Source: Mediterraneibacter gnavus ATCC 29149 (GTDB taxonomy: Bacteria; Bacillota; Clostridia; Lachnospirales; Lachnospiraceae). Taken from it: 64,000 nucleotides of DNA. The DNA is taken from assembly GCF_008121495.1 (NCBI RefSeq), contig NZ_CP043051.1:2437001-2501000 (forward strand), in the 5' to 3' direction. The position numbers were made by a program, and so were the translations under genes. Below are positions 28,401 through 36,947 of the stretch, piece after piece (the first letter of the stretch is position 1; each line of letters begins with the position of its first letter). Below the pieces are notes generated by a model. That model was not told where the DNA came from, did no database searches, and worked only from the letters and a program-made list of their open reading frames with translations.

Positions 28401-29422
28401 TGATCTGGTATCAGGGAACACAGAAAAATGCAGATGCATGGAGTACAGAAATTGAGATTAGTAATCATAAAACTGCTGGCAGCTATAATGTTCATGTATA
28501 TGGAATGATTGATGGAGTACAGAAGTTTCTTGTTGCAGACACATTTGAAGTTTCAAAACCGAAAGGAACAATAGAAGTAAAAAACTATAATGCTGCAAAA
28601 GGAACCTTTGATGTTGTTGTAAAGAATGTATCTTCTAAATCCGGAGTGCAGGAAGTGCAGATTCCGGTTTGGAGCAAAGAAGATCAAAGTGATATTGTCT
28701 GGTATTCCGCTGAAAAACAAGGTGATGGAACATATAAAGCAGAAGTGGAACTGTCCAGACACCAGAATAATAAAGGTACATATAATATCCATGTATATAT
28801 CTTAACAGAAACAAGTATCTATGCATTTGTAGCTGGAACAACATATGAGGTTTCTGGTAATTCATCAGAACAGAATACTGAAAATTTAACTCCGATTATG
28901 GGGGAGAGTACTACTACAGTGGAACAGATGATGCGTTATTATGAAAGTACTGGAAATCAGTATCCTGCGGAAGCACTTGGAAAAGGTGGAGCTCCTACGT
29001 TGAGAGATTTTTGCCAGATATATTATGACGAGGCGACAGCAGAAGGAGTAAAAGCTGAAGTTGCGTTTGCGCAGGCCATGAAAGAAAGTGCATGGTTGAA
29101 ATTTGGTGGTATAGTAAAGATTGAACAATTCAATTTTGCGGGACTGGGAGCATTGGATGGCAATTCACAGGGGCAGGCAGCAAGTTTTCCGGACGTTAGA
29201 ACCGGAATTCGGGCACAGATCCAGCATCTGAAGGCCTATGCTTCTTCTGAAGCTTTAAAAAATGCATGTGTAGATCCAAGATTTAAATATGTTACCCGCA
29301 ATTCAGCACCTTATGTGGAATGGCTGGGAATTAAAGAAAATCCAAGTGGAACAGGATGGGCAAGCAGCAAAAATTATGGATACCAGATTGTAAATATGAT
29401 GGATGTATTAAAAAACAAATAA
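25484..29422 (+). CDS. Secreted two-headed peptidoglycan hydrolase: amidase_3 + seven repeats + glucosaminidase
   Basis: 1312 residues. Signal peptide 1-28 (MKKVQKVLTLLL...NVAAAG). Residues about 30-225 have no domain I recognise. Residues about 229-435 form an N-acetylmuramoyl-L-alanine amidase (type 3): zinc ligands in ICAGHDATHTG, LKEEELTF and VDIHFNTGG, catalytic Glu in VIVEHAFLD. Residues about 442-1125 are seven repeats of the GBS Bsp-like kind, each with a core such as AVWSDxNGQDDLxWY or PVWSxxxQSDIVWY, probably wall-binding. Residues about 1140-1312 form a glucosaminidase domain (VAFAQAMKESAWL, NFAGLGALDG). No LPxTG or SLH anchor is seen. One terminator follows directly. Confidence 0.9.
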   Translation: MKKVQKVLTLLLVFMMVFTTAGMNVAAAGEMDSVAGEADIQSQEQQQTLDETDTQQETTQQPLEGILEYVYVDEAVVNMPQTQNIAVGFSDESLVLESAVLHYSSVVTGEQFEMPASAIVNNTVLFTQDYPEGSAEDVYQLDSLTYQSSGVSSTVNLLDEEIDAGYTVTVQPEEENSSEEAVPDVAVYSLSEDGNVIEASSDTENIEETVAGVLEEADPVSPLAREARANKTVVICAGHDATHTGASGNGLKEEELTFKVAQYCKQALEQYQGVTVYMDRDSISCKYPGQNTSYCLNQRIKDAAALGATVFVDIHFNTGGGTGAEVYYPNKSYNEGIHQEGQNLANKILSELSALGLRNRGAKIKDGTTGETDPNGNKDDYFTTNYLSKQYGMTGVIVEHAFLDSASDAAKLKDENFLKKLGEADAAGIAATYGFSKGNNGNEQATVQIKNKNDFNGTAQIEVSGVGAGAQIAVWSDDNGQDDLKWYSVSGNSGTVNFDIKNHKKSAGTYNVHVYNSSSTKILCNTTFRVSKDTSAKLKVSAVDGRQDLYRVKLSFADMPDEVSGVQFPVWSKGDQSDIRWITAQKTSSGVWEADVSISGYQIGDIYQVHAYASLTNGKQVFIGNSTFKVVGPSADVTIKNYSAENGTFDVVVENIVAPAGVKEVQVPVWSLRGQSDIVWYRAEKQSDGTYKVGVDIANHKNNTGTYNIHIYILGNDGSQTMVASTTQKVEASAVEITAKDETGKESQYELTAKNVRNADQVRFAVWSDVNGQDDLIWYDAKKKSSTWSTEISIVNHKTAGVYNVHVYSTVGKKQTLIGNTTFKVSSPTGTLEVKNYSESKGSFEVILKNVTSKSGVNAVYIPVWSESNQSDIVWYQADKQSDGSYKVIVKTKNHNQNTIYNIHAYVTAKNGIMQFVDGTSKDVSKMEPKVSISNADGKEKKYTATIENANALGKVSSVQFAVWSDTNGQDDLIWYQGTQKNADAWSTEIEISNHKTAGSYNVHVYGMIDGVQKFLVADTFEVSKPKGTIEVKNYNAAKGTFDVVVKNVSSKSGVQEVQIPVWSKEDQSDIVWYSAEKQGDGTYKAEVELSRHQNNKGTYNIHVYILTETSIYAFVAGTTYEVSGNSSEQNTENLTPIMGESTTTVEQMMRYYESTGNQYPAEALGKGGAPTLRDFCQIYYDEATAEGVKAEVAFAQAMKESAWLKFGGIVKIEQFNFAGLGALDGNSQGQAASFPDVRTGIRAQIQHLKAYASSEALKNACVDPRFKYVTRNSAPYVEWLGIKENPSGTGWASSKNYGYQIVNMMDVLKNK
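26810..28860 (+). repeat. Seven tandem ~95-codon repeats in the hydrolase gene
   Basis: Approximate repeat starts: 26810, 27088, 27379, 27685, 27961, 28264, 28558. Two sub-types occur in the order A-B-B-A-B-A-B. A carries AVWSD-x-NGQDD, B carries PVWS-x3-QSDI. Repeats 3, 5 and 7 also share xxVKNY openings. Divergence between copies is high, so recombination between them is not recent. Confidence 0.85.
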
Positions 29423-29440
29423 ACAGAATTTGAGGAAAGA

Positions 29441-29482
29441 ACCCCTTATGTTTCGATGAATGGAATGTAAGGGGTCTTTTTT
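29441..29482 (+). terminator. Intrinsic terminator after the hydrolase gene
   Basis: ACCCCTTA (29441-29448) pairs with TAAGGGGT (29468-29475) over a 19-nt loop, followed by CTTTTTT. Confidence 0.75.
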
Positions 29483-29530
29483 ATTTTAAAATCGTATTAA
29501 GAGTTATTCGGAGTGATGCAATTAAAATTG

Positions 29531-29559
29531 TTGCATAGATGTTAAAGAAATGTTATAAT
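29531..29559 (+). promoter_or_regulatory. Strong promoter of the rhamnose operon
   Basis: TTGCAT (29531-29536), 17-bp spacer, consensus TATAAT (29554-29559), 29 bp before the rfbB start. Confidence 0.8.
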
Positions 29560-29587
29560 TCTAAAGAATATATTGGAGGTTAAAATT

Positions 29588-30664
29588 ATGAGAACATATT
29601 TAGTAACCGGTGGAGCCGGGTTTATTGGATCAAACTATATTCATTACATGTTTAAAAAGTATGACAACGAAATCCGCATCATCAATGTAGATAAGCTGAC
29701 ATATGCAGGAAATCTTGAGAACCTGAAAGATATAGAAGACAGAGAAAATTACACATTTGTAAAGGCAGATATCTGTGATGCAGATGCGATTAACAAGATT
29801 TTTGAAGAGAACGAGATTGACAGAGTAGTACATTTTGCTGCAGAGAGTCATGTTGATCGAAGCATTAAAAATCCGGATGTATTTGTAAAGACAAATGTAC
29901 TCGGGACACTTGTGATGCTCAATGCGGCAAAAGCAGCATGGGAGCTTCCTGACGGAACATTTAAGGAGGGCAAGAAATTCCTTCATGTTTCTACAGATGA
30001 GGTGTATGGATCACTGGAAGAAGAGGGAGAATATTTCTATGAGACAACTCCGTACGATCCGCACAGCCCATACTCTGCAAGTAAAGCATCATCGGATATG
30101 CTGGTAAAATCTTATATGGATACGTATAAATTTCCGGCAAATATCACAAACTGTAGCAATAACTATGGCCCGTATCAGTTTCCGGAGAAGTTGATTCCGC
30201 TGATCATTAACAATGCTCTGCAGGGCAAGAATCTTCCGGTATACGGAGACGGAAAGAATGTCAGAGACTGGCTGTATGTAGAAGACCATGCAAAAGGAAT
30301 TGACATGGTTCAGGAAAAAGGAAGACTTTTTGAGACGTATAATATTGGCGGTCATAATGAAAAACAGAATATTCAGATTATCCACATTATTCTGGATACA
30401 TTACAGGAGATGTTGCCAGAGGGAGATCCAAGAAAAGAACTTGTCAGTGAAAAGCTGATCACATATGTGGAAGATAGAAAAGGACATGACAGACGTTATG
30501 CTATTGCGCCGGATAAGATCAAAGAAGAAGTGGGCTGGTATCCGGAAACAATGTTTGAAGACGGTATTCGCTTGACGATCAAATGGTTCTTTGAGAATGA
30601 GGAATGGATGAAGAATGTTACAAGCGGTGACTATCAGAAATATTACGAAGAAATGTATAAATAA
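29588..30664 (+). CDS. rfbB: dTDP-glucose 4,6-dehydratase
   Basis: Second step of dTDP-L-rhamnose synthesis. Extended short-chain dehydrogenase, 358 residues. Seen: NAD-binding VTGGAGFIGSNY at the N-terminus, HFAAESHVDRSI, STDEVYGSL, and the catalytic Tyr-Lys pair in YSASKASSD. A TTG at 29573 is in frame, but GGAGGT (29575-29580) lies over it and points to the ATG at 29588. First gene of rfbB-rfbA-rfbC. Confidence 0.97.
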   Translation: MRTYLVTGGAGFIGSNYIHYMFKKYDNEIRIINVDKLTYAGNLENLKDIEDRENYTFVKADICDADAINKIFEENEIDRVVHFAAESHVDRSIKNPDVFVKTNVLGTLVMLNAAKAAWELPDGTFKEGKKFLHVSTDEVYGSLEEEGEYFYETTPYDPHSPYSASKASSDMLVKSYMDTYKFPANITNCSNNYGPYQFPEKLIPLIINNALQGKNLPVYGDGKNVRDWLYVEDHAKGIDMVQEKGRLFETYNIGGHNEKQNIQIIHIILDTLQEMLPEGDPRKELVSEKLITYVEDRKGHDRRYAIAPDKIKEEVGWYPETMFEDGIRLTIKWFFENEEWMKNVTSGDYQKYYEEMYK

Positions 30665-30670
30665 TGCGTT

Positions 30671-30704
30671 CAAACAGGCAGTATCCTAGGATACTGCTGG
30701 TTTG
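30671..30704. other. Imperfect inverted repeat between rfbB and rfbA
   Basis: The core CAGTATCCTAGGATACTG is a perfect 18-bp palindrome, and the arms extend to 17 bp with two unpaired positions. No T run follows, so it is not a standard terminator. It may be an RNA-processing or mRNA-stabilising hairpin. Confidence 0.6.
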
Positions 30705-30745
30705 CGTTATGAGGTTGAATCTACGAACAGGAGGAAGATTGAAAG

Positions 30746-31630
30746 ATGAAAGGTATTATTTTAGCAGGGGGATCAGGAACAAGACTTTACCCGTTGACAC
30801 AGGTAACAAGTAAACAGTTACTTCCAATTTATGACAAGCCGATGATTTATTATCCTCTCAGTATTCTAATGGAAGCAGGAATCCGTGAGATCCTGATTAT
30901 TTCAACTCCGGATGACACACCGAGATTTGAAGAACTTTTAGGAGATGGAAGCCAGTTTGGAATCCAGCTCAGTTATAAGGTGCAGCCATCACCGGACGGA
31001 TTGGCGCAGGCATTCTTACTCGGGGAAGAGTTTATTAACGGGGAAAGCTGTGCGATGATCCTGGGAGATAATATTTTCCACGGGCATGGACTGAGCAAAC
31101 GGCTCAAAGTCGCTGCGGCAAAAGAAGATGGAGCGACAGTATTCGGATATTATGTGGACGATCCGGAGCGTTTTGGTGTGGTTGAATTCGATCAGGATGG
31201 AAAGGCAGTTTCACTGGAAGAAAAACCAGAGCATCCAAAATCTAATTATGCAGTGACTGGATTGTATTTTTATGACAATCATGTGGTAGAATATGCCAAA
31301 CAGATCGAACCAAGTGCCAGAGGAGAGCTGGAGATCACGGATCTGAACAGAATTTATCTGGAAAAAGGGAATCTGGATGTGGCACTGCTTGGGCAGGGAT
31401 TTACATGGCTGGATACAGGAACACATGAATCACTGGTTGATGCGACAAATTTCGTAAAAACAGTTGAGACACATCAGAATCGTAAAATTGCATGTCTGGA
31501 AGAGATTGCATACAATAATGGCTGGATCGATAAAGAAAAACTTGGAAAAGCATGTGAACTTTATCAGAAAAACCAGTATGGACGATATTTGAAAGATGTT
31601 CTGGACGGAAAATATATTGATCAGAAATAG
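30746..31630 (+). CDS. rfbA: Glucose-1-phosphate thymidylyltransferase
   Basis: First step of the dTDP-rhamnose pathway: Glc-1-P + dTTP to dTDP-glucose. 294 residues, full length. Seen: the pyrophosphorylase signature [13 protein letters not shown] at residues 5-17, [20 protein letters not shown], and [16 protein letters not shown] precedes the ATG. Confidence 0.97.
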   Translation: MKGIILAGGSGTRLYPLTQVTSKQLLPIYDKPMIYYPLSILMEAGIREILIISTPDDTPRFEELLGDGSQFGIQLSYKVQPSPDGLAQAFLLGEEFINGESCAMILGDNIFHGHGLSKRLKVAAAKEDGATVFGYYVDDPERFGVVEFDQDGKAVSLEEKPEHPKSNYAVTGLYFYDNHVVEYAKQIEPSARGELEITDLNRIYLEKGNLDVALLGQGFTWLDTGTHESLVDATNFVKTVETHQNRKIACLEEIAYNNGWIDKEKLGKACELYQKNQYGRYLKDVLDGKYIDQK

Positions 31631-31645
31631 AGGAGAATTTTAATC

Positions 31646-32197
31646 ATGGGAAAAATTAAAGTAGAAACTTGCGAAATTGAAGGGTTAAAAGTAATTACTC
31701 CAGCTGTATTTGGGGACGAGAGAGGATACTTTATGGAGACTTATAATTACAATGACTATAAAGAAGCCGGAATTGATATGGAATTTGTTCAGGACAATCA
31801 ATCCAGCTCGAAAAAGGGAGTACTCCGTGGCCTCCATTTCCAGATCAATTATCCGCAGGACAAGCTTGTTCGCGTGGTAAGCGGAGAAGTATTCGATGTT
31901 GCTGTAGATTTGAGAAAAGGCTCTAAGACCTATGGACAGTGGTATGGAGTTGTGCTTTCAGCAGAGAATAAAAAGCAGTTCTTTATTCCGAAGGATTTTG
32001 CACACGGATTTGTTGTACTGTCAGACTCAGCAGAGTTTGCTTATAAATGTACAGATTTCTATCATCCAAATGATGAGGGCGGTCTGGCATGGAATGACCC
32101 GGATATCGGGATTGAATGGCCGATTCCGGAAGATATGGAGCTGACAATTTCTGAAAAAGATCAGAAATGGGGCGGAATCAAAGAATTGAATAAATAG
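31646..32197 (+). CDS. rfbC: dTDP-4-dehydrorhamnose 3,5-epimerase
   Basis: Third pathway step, cupin-fold epimerase, 183 residues. Seen: FGDERGYFMETYN, the catalytic-histidine segment GVLRGLHFQ, and PKDFAHGFVVLSD. It lies 15 bp after rfbA and 16 bp before the ABC permease gene, so rhamnose supply and export are co-transcribed. Confidence 0.96.
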   Translation: MGKIKVETCEIEGLKVITPAVFGDERGYFMETYNYNDYKEAGIDMEFVQDNQSSSKKGVLRGLHFQINYPQDKLVRVVSGEVFDVAVDLRKGSKTYGQWYGVVLSAENKKQFFIPKDFAHGFVVLSDSAEFAYKCTDFYHPNDEGGLAWNDPDIGIEWPIPEDMELTISEKDQKWGGIKELNK

Positions 32198-32213
32198 AAG
32201 CCGGAGGAAGATT

Positions 32214-32990
32214 GTGTCAAGTTATATTCAGAATTTTAAAAAATTTCAGCCGCTTTTAGCAGAACTTGTGGCGAGAGATATCAAGATTAAGTATCGGCGG
32301 TCTGTATTGGGCGTGCTGTGGACACTGTTGAATCCGCTGTTTATGATGATTATTCTGTCAGTGGTGTTTTCCAGTATTTTTAAATTTGATATTGAAAATT
32401 TCCCGCTGTACATTTTGAGCGGTCAGTTAATTTTTAACTTTTTTAATGATGCGACGACAAGTTCCATGACTTCGATCATAGGAAGCGCAGCACTGATCAA
32501 AAAGGTATATGTACCTAAATATTTGTTTGTGATTGCCAGAGTGTTCTCTAGTTTTATCAATCTGATGGCATCTTTGGTAGCATTGATTTTGGTCATGGTG
32601 GCAATGCGTGCAGAATTGCATTGGACAGTAATCTTCAGTGTGATCCCGTTGGCGATGATTATTTTGTTTTCATTGGGTGTGGGGATGCTGCTCGCAGCTT
32701 TGACTGTTAAATTTAGGGATATTATGCATTTATATTCCGTATTTACAACAGGTCTATTGTATTTGACACCGGTTATTTATCCAATGTCAATTCTGCCCGA
32801 GTCAGTCCGCACAGTTGTAAATATCAATCCTCTGACGAATATGGTACAGATGTTCCGGGATGTGATGTTTTATAATACTTTACCAACATTTTCAGCAGTT
32901 GTACTGGGAGTTGTGGAAGTGGCAGTTGCGCTTATATTGGGAACGTATGTATTTTATAAAAATCAGGATGAGTTTATACTGAATATTTAG
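32214..32990 (+). CDS. ABC-2 type polysaccharide export permease (Wzm/TagG-like)
   Basis: 258 residues with six predicted membrane helices and the cytoplasmic N-terminal segment VARDIKIKYRRSVLGVLWTL typical of exporters of lipid-linked polysaccharide or teichoic acid. The start is GTG, with GGAGGAAG just before it. Pairs with the ATPase encoded 9 bp downstream. Confidence 0.92.
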   Translation: MSSYIQNFKKFQPLLAELVARDIKIKYRRSVLGVLWTLLNPLFMMIILSVVFSSIFKFDIENFPLYILSGQLIFNFFNDATTSSMTSIIGSAALIKKVYVPKYLFVIARVFSSFINLMASLVALILVMVAMRAELHWTVIFSVIPLAMIILFSLGVGMLLAALTVKFRDIMHLYSVFTTGLLYLTPVIYPMSILPESVRTVVNINPLTNMVQMFRDVMFYNTLPTFSAVVLGVVEVAVALILGTYVFYKNQDEFILNI

Positions 32991-32999
32991 GAGAAGTGT

Positions 33000-33734
33000 A
33001 TGGAACATGAAACAATTATCAGTGTCGAACATGTCTCGATGAGATTCAGTTTGTCTTCCGAGAAGTTTGACAGTTTTAAGGAATATGTGATAAAGAGTTT
33101 GAAAAAGCAGGTTTCTTATGACGAATTCTGGGCGCTAAAGGATGTTTCTTTTGAGGTTAAGCAAGGAGACTCTTTAGGACTTATTGGTCTAAATGGAAGT
33201 GGAAAAAGTACGATGCTGAAAACTATTGCAGGAGTGCTAAAGCCGACAAAAGGACAAGTGACAGTCGGAGGAAACATTGCACCATTGATTGAACTGGGAG
33301 CCGGATTTGACATGGATCTGACAGCCAGAGAAAATGTGTTTTTAAATGGAGCCCTGCTTGGCTATAATCGTGCACAGATGGAAGCACAGTATGAAGATAT
33401 CGTAGAGTTTTCGGAATTAAGTGAGTTTATGGATGTTCCCGTCAAGAATTTTTCTTCCGGAATGGTATCCCGCCTGGCATTTGCGATCGCAACAATCGGG
33501 ATTCCGGATATTCTGATCGTGGATGAAGTGCTGTCTGTTGGAGATTTTCGATTTCAGGAAAAGTGTGAAGCCAGAATCCAGAATATGAAAGATCAGGGAA
33601 CAACAATTTTATTTGTGTCTCATAGTATCGAACAGGTGAAAAAAATTTGTAATAAGGTAGTATGGCTGGATCATGGGGTGTTGAAGATGTTTGGAGATGC
33701 TCAGGAAATATGCAGCATATATGAAAAAGCGTAA
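33000..33734 (+). CDS. ABC transporter ATPase for polysaccharide export (Wzt/TagH-like)
   Basis: 244 residues. Seen: Walker A GLNGSGKST, the segment APLIELGAGFDMDLTARENV characteristic of Wzt/TagH, signature FSSGMVSRLAFA, Walker B ILIVDEVLSVGD and switch His in FVSHSIEQV. It lacks the C-terminal carbohydrate-binding domain of O9a-type Wzt, so chain-end recognition is not expected; it resembles the shorter rhamnan/teichoic acid exporters. Confidence 0.93.
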   Translation: MEHETIISVEHVSMRFSLSSEKFDSFKEYVIKSLKKQVSYDEFWALKDVSFEVKQGDSLGLIGLNGSGKSTMLKTIAGVLKPTKGQVTVGGNIAPLIELGAGFDMDLTARENVFLNGALLGYNRAQMEAQYEDIVEFSELSEFMDVPVKNFSSGMVSRLAFAIATIGIPDILIVDEVLSVGDFRFQEKCEARIQNMKDQGTTILFVSHSIEQVKKICNKVVWLDHGVLKMFGDAQEICSIYEKA

Positions 33735-33749
33735 AGAGGAATTGTTGAA

Positions 33750-34358
33750 ATGAAAAAATATATAAAAACAGGCATAGGAATTCTGATTATTGTAGTTTTG
33801 GCTTTTCTGTATGCGCATATTGATAAAAACTCATATTTATATGACAGAAATGCAGATACGTCAGCATTTATCAGTACAGGAGTGCTTCTGGAAGGAGAAA
33901 CGATAAGTCAGGAGTTTGTAAGTGAAGAAGATATTCTGGATGGGCTAAATATTAAGTGCTCTGTAACTGGGAATGTAGAAGATGTAGAAGTACAGTATAT
34001 TCTTCGGGATGCTAAGACAAATAAGAAAGTCGCATCAGGAAGTACGAAAGCAAGCGAAATTAAAAATAATAAATTCAATCGGTTCGATATAGAAACGGTT
34101 GAGTCTGCAAAAGGAAAAGAATATCTGTTTGAGATTACAGAGACAGGGGCAGATGCTGCAAATGGCGTAAGCTTTTATGTAGTGCCTCAAAAAGAAGAGG
34201 GAGCACAAGTTCTGAGCATTAAAAACAATGAGACGCAGGGAGCGCTTGCGGCCAGATATATCAGCCATCGATTTGATGTGGAGACGTTTGTGGTACTTCT
34301 TGGTTTTGTTGCTTTTATTGTGATCTTTATGAAATTATTATACAAGTTATTCAAGTAG
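33750..34358 (+). CDS. Membrane-anchored extracytoplasmic protein of unknown function
   Basis: 202 residues: N-terminal membrane helix (about 5-22), an exported domain with beta-rich character (about 25-170), and a second membrane helix near the C-terminus (about 178-198), leaving a short basic tail. I do not recognise the family. It lies between the exporter and a glycosyltransferase with gaps of 15 and 9 bp, so it probably takes part in export or assembly of the polysaccharide. Confidence 0.75.
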   Translation: MKKYIKTGIGILIIVVLAFLYAHIDKNSYLYDRNADTSAFISTGVLLEGETISQEFVSEEDILDGLNIKCSVTGNVEDVEVQYILRDAKTNKKVASGSTKASEIKNNKFNRFDIETVESAKGKEYLFEITETGADAANGVSFYVVPQKEEGAQVLSIKNNETQGALAARYISHRFDVETFVVLLGFVAFIVIFMKLLYKLFK

Positions 34359-34367
34359 GAGAACAGG

Positions 34368-36812
34368 ATGAAAAACGAATTTTATGTGACAGCATATAGA
34401 TTTCATGTAAAAGATAGAAATACTCTGCTGATACAGGGCTGGTTCGCGGAGAATGAGATGGGGGAGAATCAACTCGTAGCAAGTATTGATGATGAAAAGC
34501 TGGTTTATAAAACAGAGCAGCATACAGATGTAGTAGATGCTCATCAATGTGCGGATGGAAAAGCAGAAATTAAGAATAGAATGTATCTCTGGGTAAAATT
34601 GCCAAAAGACTGGCGAAATAAAAAATATCTGACGTTGGTTAATCAGTGTCAGAATCAGATGAGAGAAAGTCTGAGGATAAAAATTTCACATCTGGAAAAG
34701 TTGGAGAATAAAATAGAACACTGTATTGATGGTGGTACGGTAGGGAATCAAGTATTCCGTGTAACAGGCTGGTTTGTAAGTACAGAGGAAGTGAAAATTA
34801 CGTTATATGACAGTGAAGACCGTAAGTTGGATAACGTGATAAAGTATAAAAGAAGAAATGATGTAATGCGTCACTATCCAGAATGTACAGAGAAAGAAGT
34901 ACACGGTTTTACAGCAGAGTGCAGTGGCTCAGTTCCTAAAAAGATTAAAATTGTAATGAAATCAGGAAAGCAGACTGCCAGATCAGAATTGATTTTAAAA
35001 CCGTCTAAAATAAAAAAAGGAATCCAGAAATTGAAAAAAAGTGGATTCAAAGCATATGTGTACTATCAGCAGTTCGGAATAAAACGGACAATTGACCGGT
35101 TTTACACAAAGCTTACACATAAGGACGAAGTTTCTTATAAAAACTGGATGAAGACGCATTTCCCAACTGAGAAAATGCTTGCGGAACAAAGAAAACAGCA
35201 TTTTACGTATGAACCTAAAATTTCAATCGTAGTTCCATTGTATAAAACACCAGAAAAATATCTGGATGAAATGATAGATTCTATTAAGAAGCAGACTTAT
35301 GGAAACTGGGAATTGTGTATGTCAGATGGAAGCGGAAAAGATTCTCCGATCAAAGAAAAATTGTGCCAGTATGCAGCTAAAGATGCAAGAATTAAGGTTG
35401 TTCACAATGAAAACCAGCTTCATATATCAGACAACACAAATGAAGCATTGAAAATCTGCACAGGGGATTATATTGCGTTCGGAGATCATGATGATTTGCT
35501 TGCTCCGGATGCTTTTTATGAGTGTGTTCGTTTGTTGAATCAGGATCAGACAATTGAGGCGATTTATACAGATGAAGATAAAATTTCTATGGATGGAAAA
35601 GAACATTTCCAGCCGCATTTTAAGACAGATTTTAACATAGACCTTCTCAGAAGTGTAAATTACATCTGCCACTTGTTTGTGGTAAAGAGAAGTCTTTTTG
35701 AAAAAGTTGGTCTGTTAAATCATGAGTATGACGGTGCGCAGGATTATGATTTTGTATTGCGGTGTGCAGAGCAGGCAGTGAATATCCGGCATATTCCGAA
35801 GATTTTGTATCACTGGCGTGCGCATAAGGATTCAACAGCGGAGAATCCGGAAAGCAAGAGATATGCTTTTGAAGCAGGAATCCGTGCGATTCAGGCGCAT
35901 TATGACAGATGTGGAATTGACGCCGAAGTTTCAGCGGAACAGTTAAACGGAATTTACAGAAGTAAGTATCGTCTAAAAGAGCAGCCTCTGGTATCTGTGA
36001 TCATTCCAAACAAAGACCACACAGAAGATCTGGATAAGTGTATCCGTTCAATTGAAGAAAAAGGAACTTATAAAAACATTGAATATATTGTAATCGAGAA
36101 CAACAGCGAAAAGAAAGAAACCTTTGCATATTATGAAAAACTTCAGGCAGAAAATCCAAAAGTAAAAGTGGTATTCTGGGAGCGGGAATTTAACTATTCT
36201 GCGATTAATAATTACGGAGTAGGATTTGCCAAAGGCGAATATCTTCTGTTTTTAAATAATGATACAGAAATCATCAATCCAGACTGTATTGAAGAACTGC
36301 TTGGATATTGCATGCGTGATGATGTGGGAATTGTCGGAGCAAGATTATATTATGAGGACGATACCATTCAGCATGTAGGTGTGATCATAGGACTTGGCGG
36401 AGTTGCCGGACATACATTTGTCGGAGAACCAAAAGATTCTCTGGGATATTTTGGAAGAATTGTAACAGCTCAGGATTACAGTGCAGTTACAGCAGCCTGT
36501 TTGATGACGAAACGAAAAGTATTTGAGAAAGTCAATGGATTTGAGGAAAAGCTGGCAGTAGCATTCAATGATGTGGATTTTTGCCTGAAAGTCAGAGAAG
36601 CAGGATATTTAGTTGTTTATAATCCATATGCAGAATTGCATCATTATGAATCAAAATCCAGAGGATTGGAAGATACAGAAGAAAAAGTACTTCGATTTCA
36701 GGGAGAAATCCGGACATTCCAGTACAGATGGAAGGAAATTCTGAATGAAGGGGATCCGTATTATAGTCCGAATCTGACTCTGGATAAAACTGATTTTAGT
36801 TTAAGGATCTAA
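34368..36812 (+). CDS. Large glycosyltransferase with two GT2 domains
   Basis: 814 residues. Residues 1-280 have no recognised enzyme domain and look like two beta-rich modules (repeated xGWFVSTE/xGWFAENE-like phrases). The first GT-A domain starts about residue 284 (KISIVVPLYKT, with IYTDEDKI as metal site), the second about residue 543 (VSVIIPNKDH, LFLNNDTEI). Tandem GT2 enzymes of this kind build the repeating backbone of rhamnans in other bacteria. Cytoplasmic or membrane-associated, no membrane helix seen. A terminator follows. Confidence 0.88.
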   Translation: MKNEFYVTAYRFHVKDRNTLLIQGWFAENEMGENQLVASIDDEKLVYKTEQHTDVVDAHQCADGKAEIKNRMYLWVKLPKDWRNKKYLTLVNQCQNQMRESLRIKISHLEKLENKIEHCIDGGTVGNQVFRVTGWFVSTEEVKITLYDSEDRKLDNVIKYKRRNDVMRHYPECTEKEVHGFTAECSGSVPKKIKIVMKSGKQTARSELILKPSKIKKGIQKLKKSGFKAYVYYQQFGIKRTIDRFYTKLTHKDEVSYKNWMKTHFPTEKMLAEQRKQHFTYEPKISIVVPLYKTPEKYLDEMIDSIKKQTYGNWELCMSDGSGKDSPIKEKLCQYAAKDARIKVVHNENQLHISDNTNEALKICTGDYIAFGDHDDLLAPDAFYECVRLLNQDQTIEAIYTDEDKISMDGKEHFQPHFKTDFNIDLLRSVNYICHLFVVKRSLFEKVGLLNHEYDGAQDYDFVLRCAEQAVNIRHIPKILYHWRAHKDSTAENPESKRYAFEAGIRAIQAHYDRCGIDAEVSAEQLNGIYRSKYRLKEQPLVSVIIPNKDHTEDLDKCIRSIEEKGTYKNIEYIVIENNSEKKETFAYYEKLQAENPKVKVVFWEREFNYSAINNYGVGFAKGEYLLFLNNDTEIINPDCIEELLGYCMRDDVGIVGARLYYEDDTIQHVGVIIGLGGVAGHTFVGEPKDSLGYFGRIVTAQDYSAVTAACLMTKRKVFEKVNGFEEKLAVAFNDVDFCLKVREAGYLVVYNPYAELHHYESKSRGLEDTEEKVLRFQGEIRTFQYRWKEILNEGDPYYSPNLTLDKTDFSLRI

Positions 36813-36823
36813 AAAAGAAAGTG

Positions 36824-36861
36824 TGGGGTGTTGCGAAATGTCATGCAATGCCCCATTTTTT
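36824..36861 (+). terminator. Intrinsic terminator of the rfbB-to-glycosyltransferase operon
   Basis: 11-bp stem TGGGGTGTTGC / GCAATGCCCCA with two G-U pairs, 10-nt loop, then a run of six T. Confidence 0.8.
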
Positions 36862-36887
36862 CGCAAAAACAGGAAAAGTCTGGAATA

Positions 36888-36916
36888 TTGAGTAAAAATA
36901 GTAAGTGTGATATAAT
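36888..36916 (+). promoter_or_regulatory. Promoter of the GT-C/rfbD transcript
   Basis: TTGAGT (36888-36893), 17-bp spacer, consensus TATAAT (36911-36916), 31 bp before the start at 36948. Confidence 0.75.
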
Positions 36917-36947
36917 TCATAGGCGAAAAACAAAAAGGAGAAAAATA

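Noticed and set aside
26810..28860. CRISPR-like repetition
   Set aside because: Repeats are about 290 bp long, diverged and in frame within one gene; they are protein domains.
29573..29587. TTG start of rfbB
   Set aside because: Overlaps the Shine-Dalgarno that serves the ATG at 29588; family N-termini begin at that ATG.
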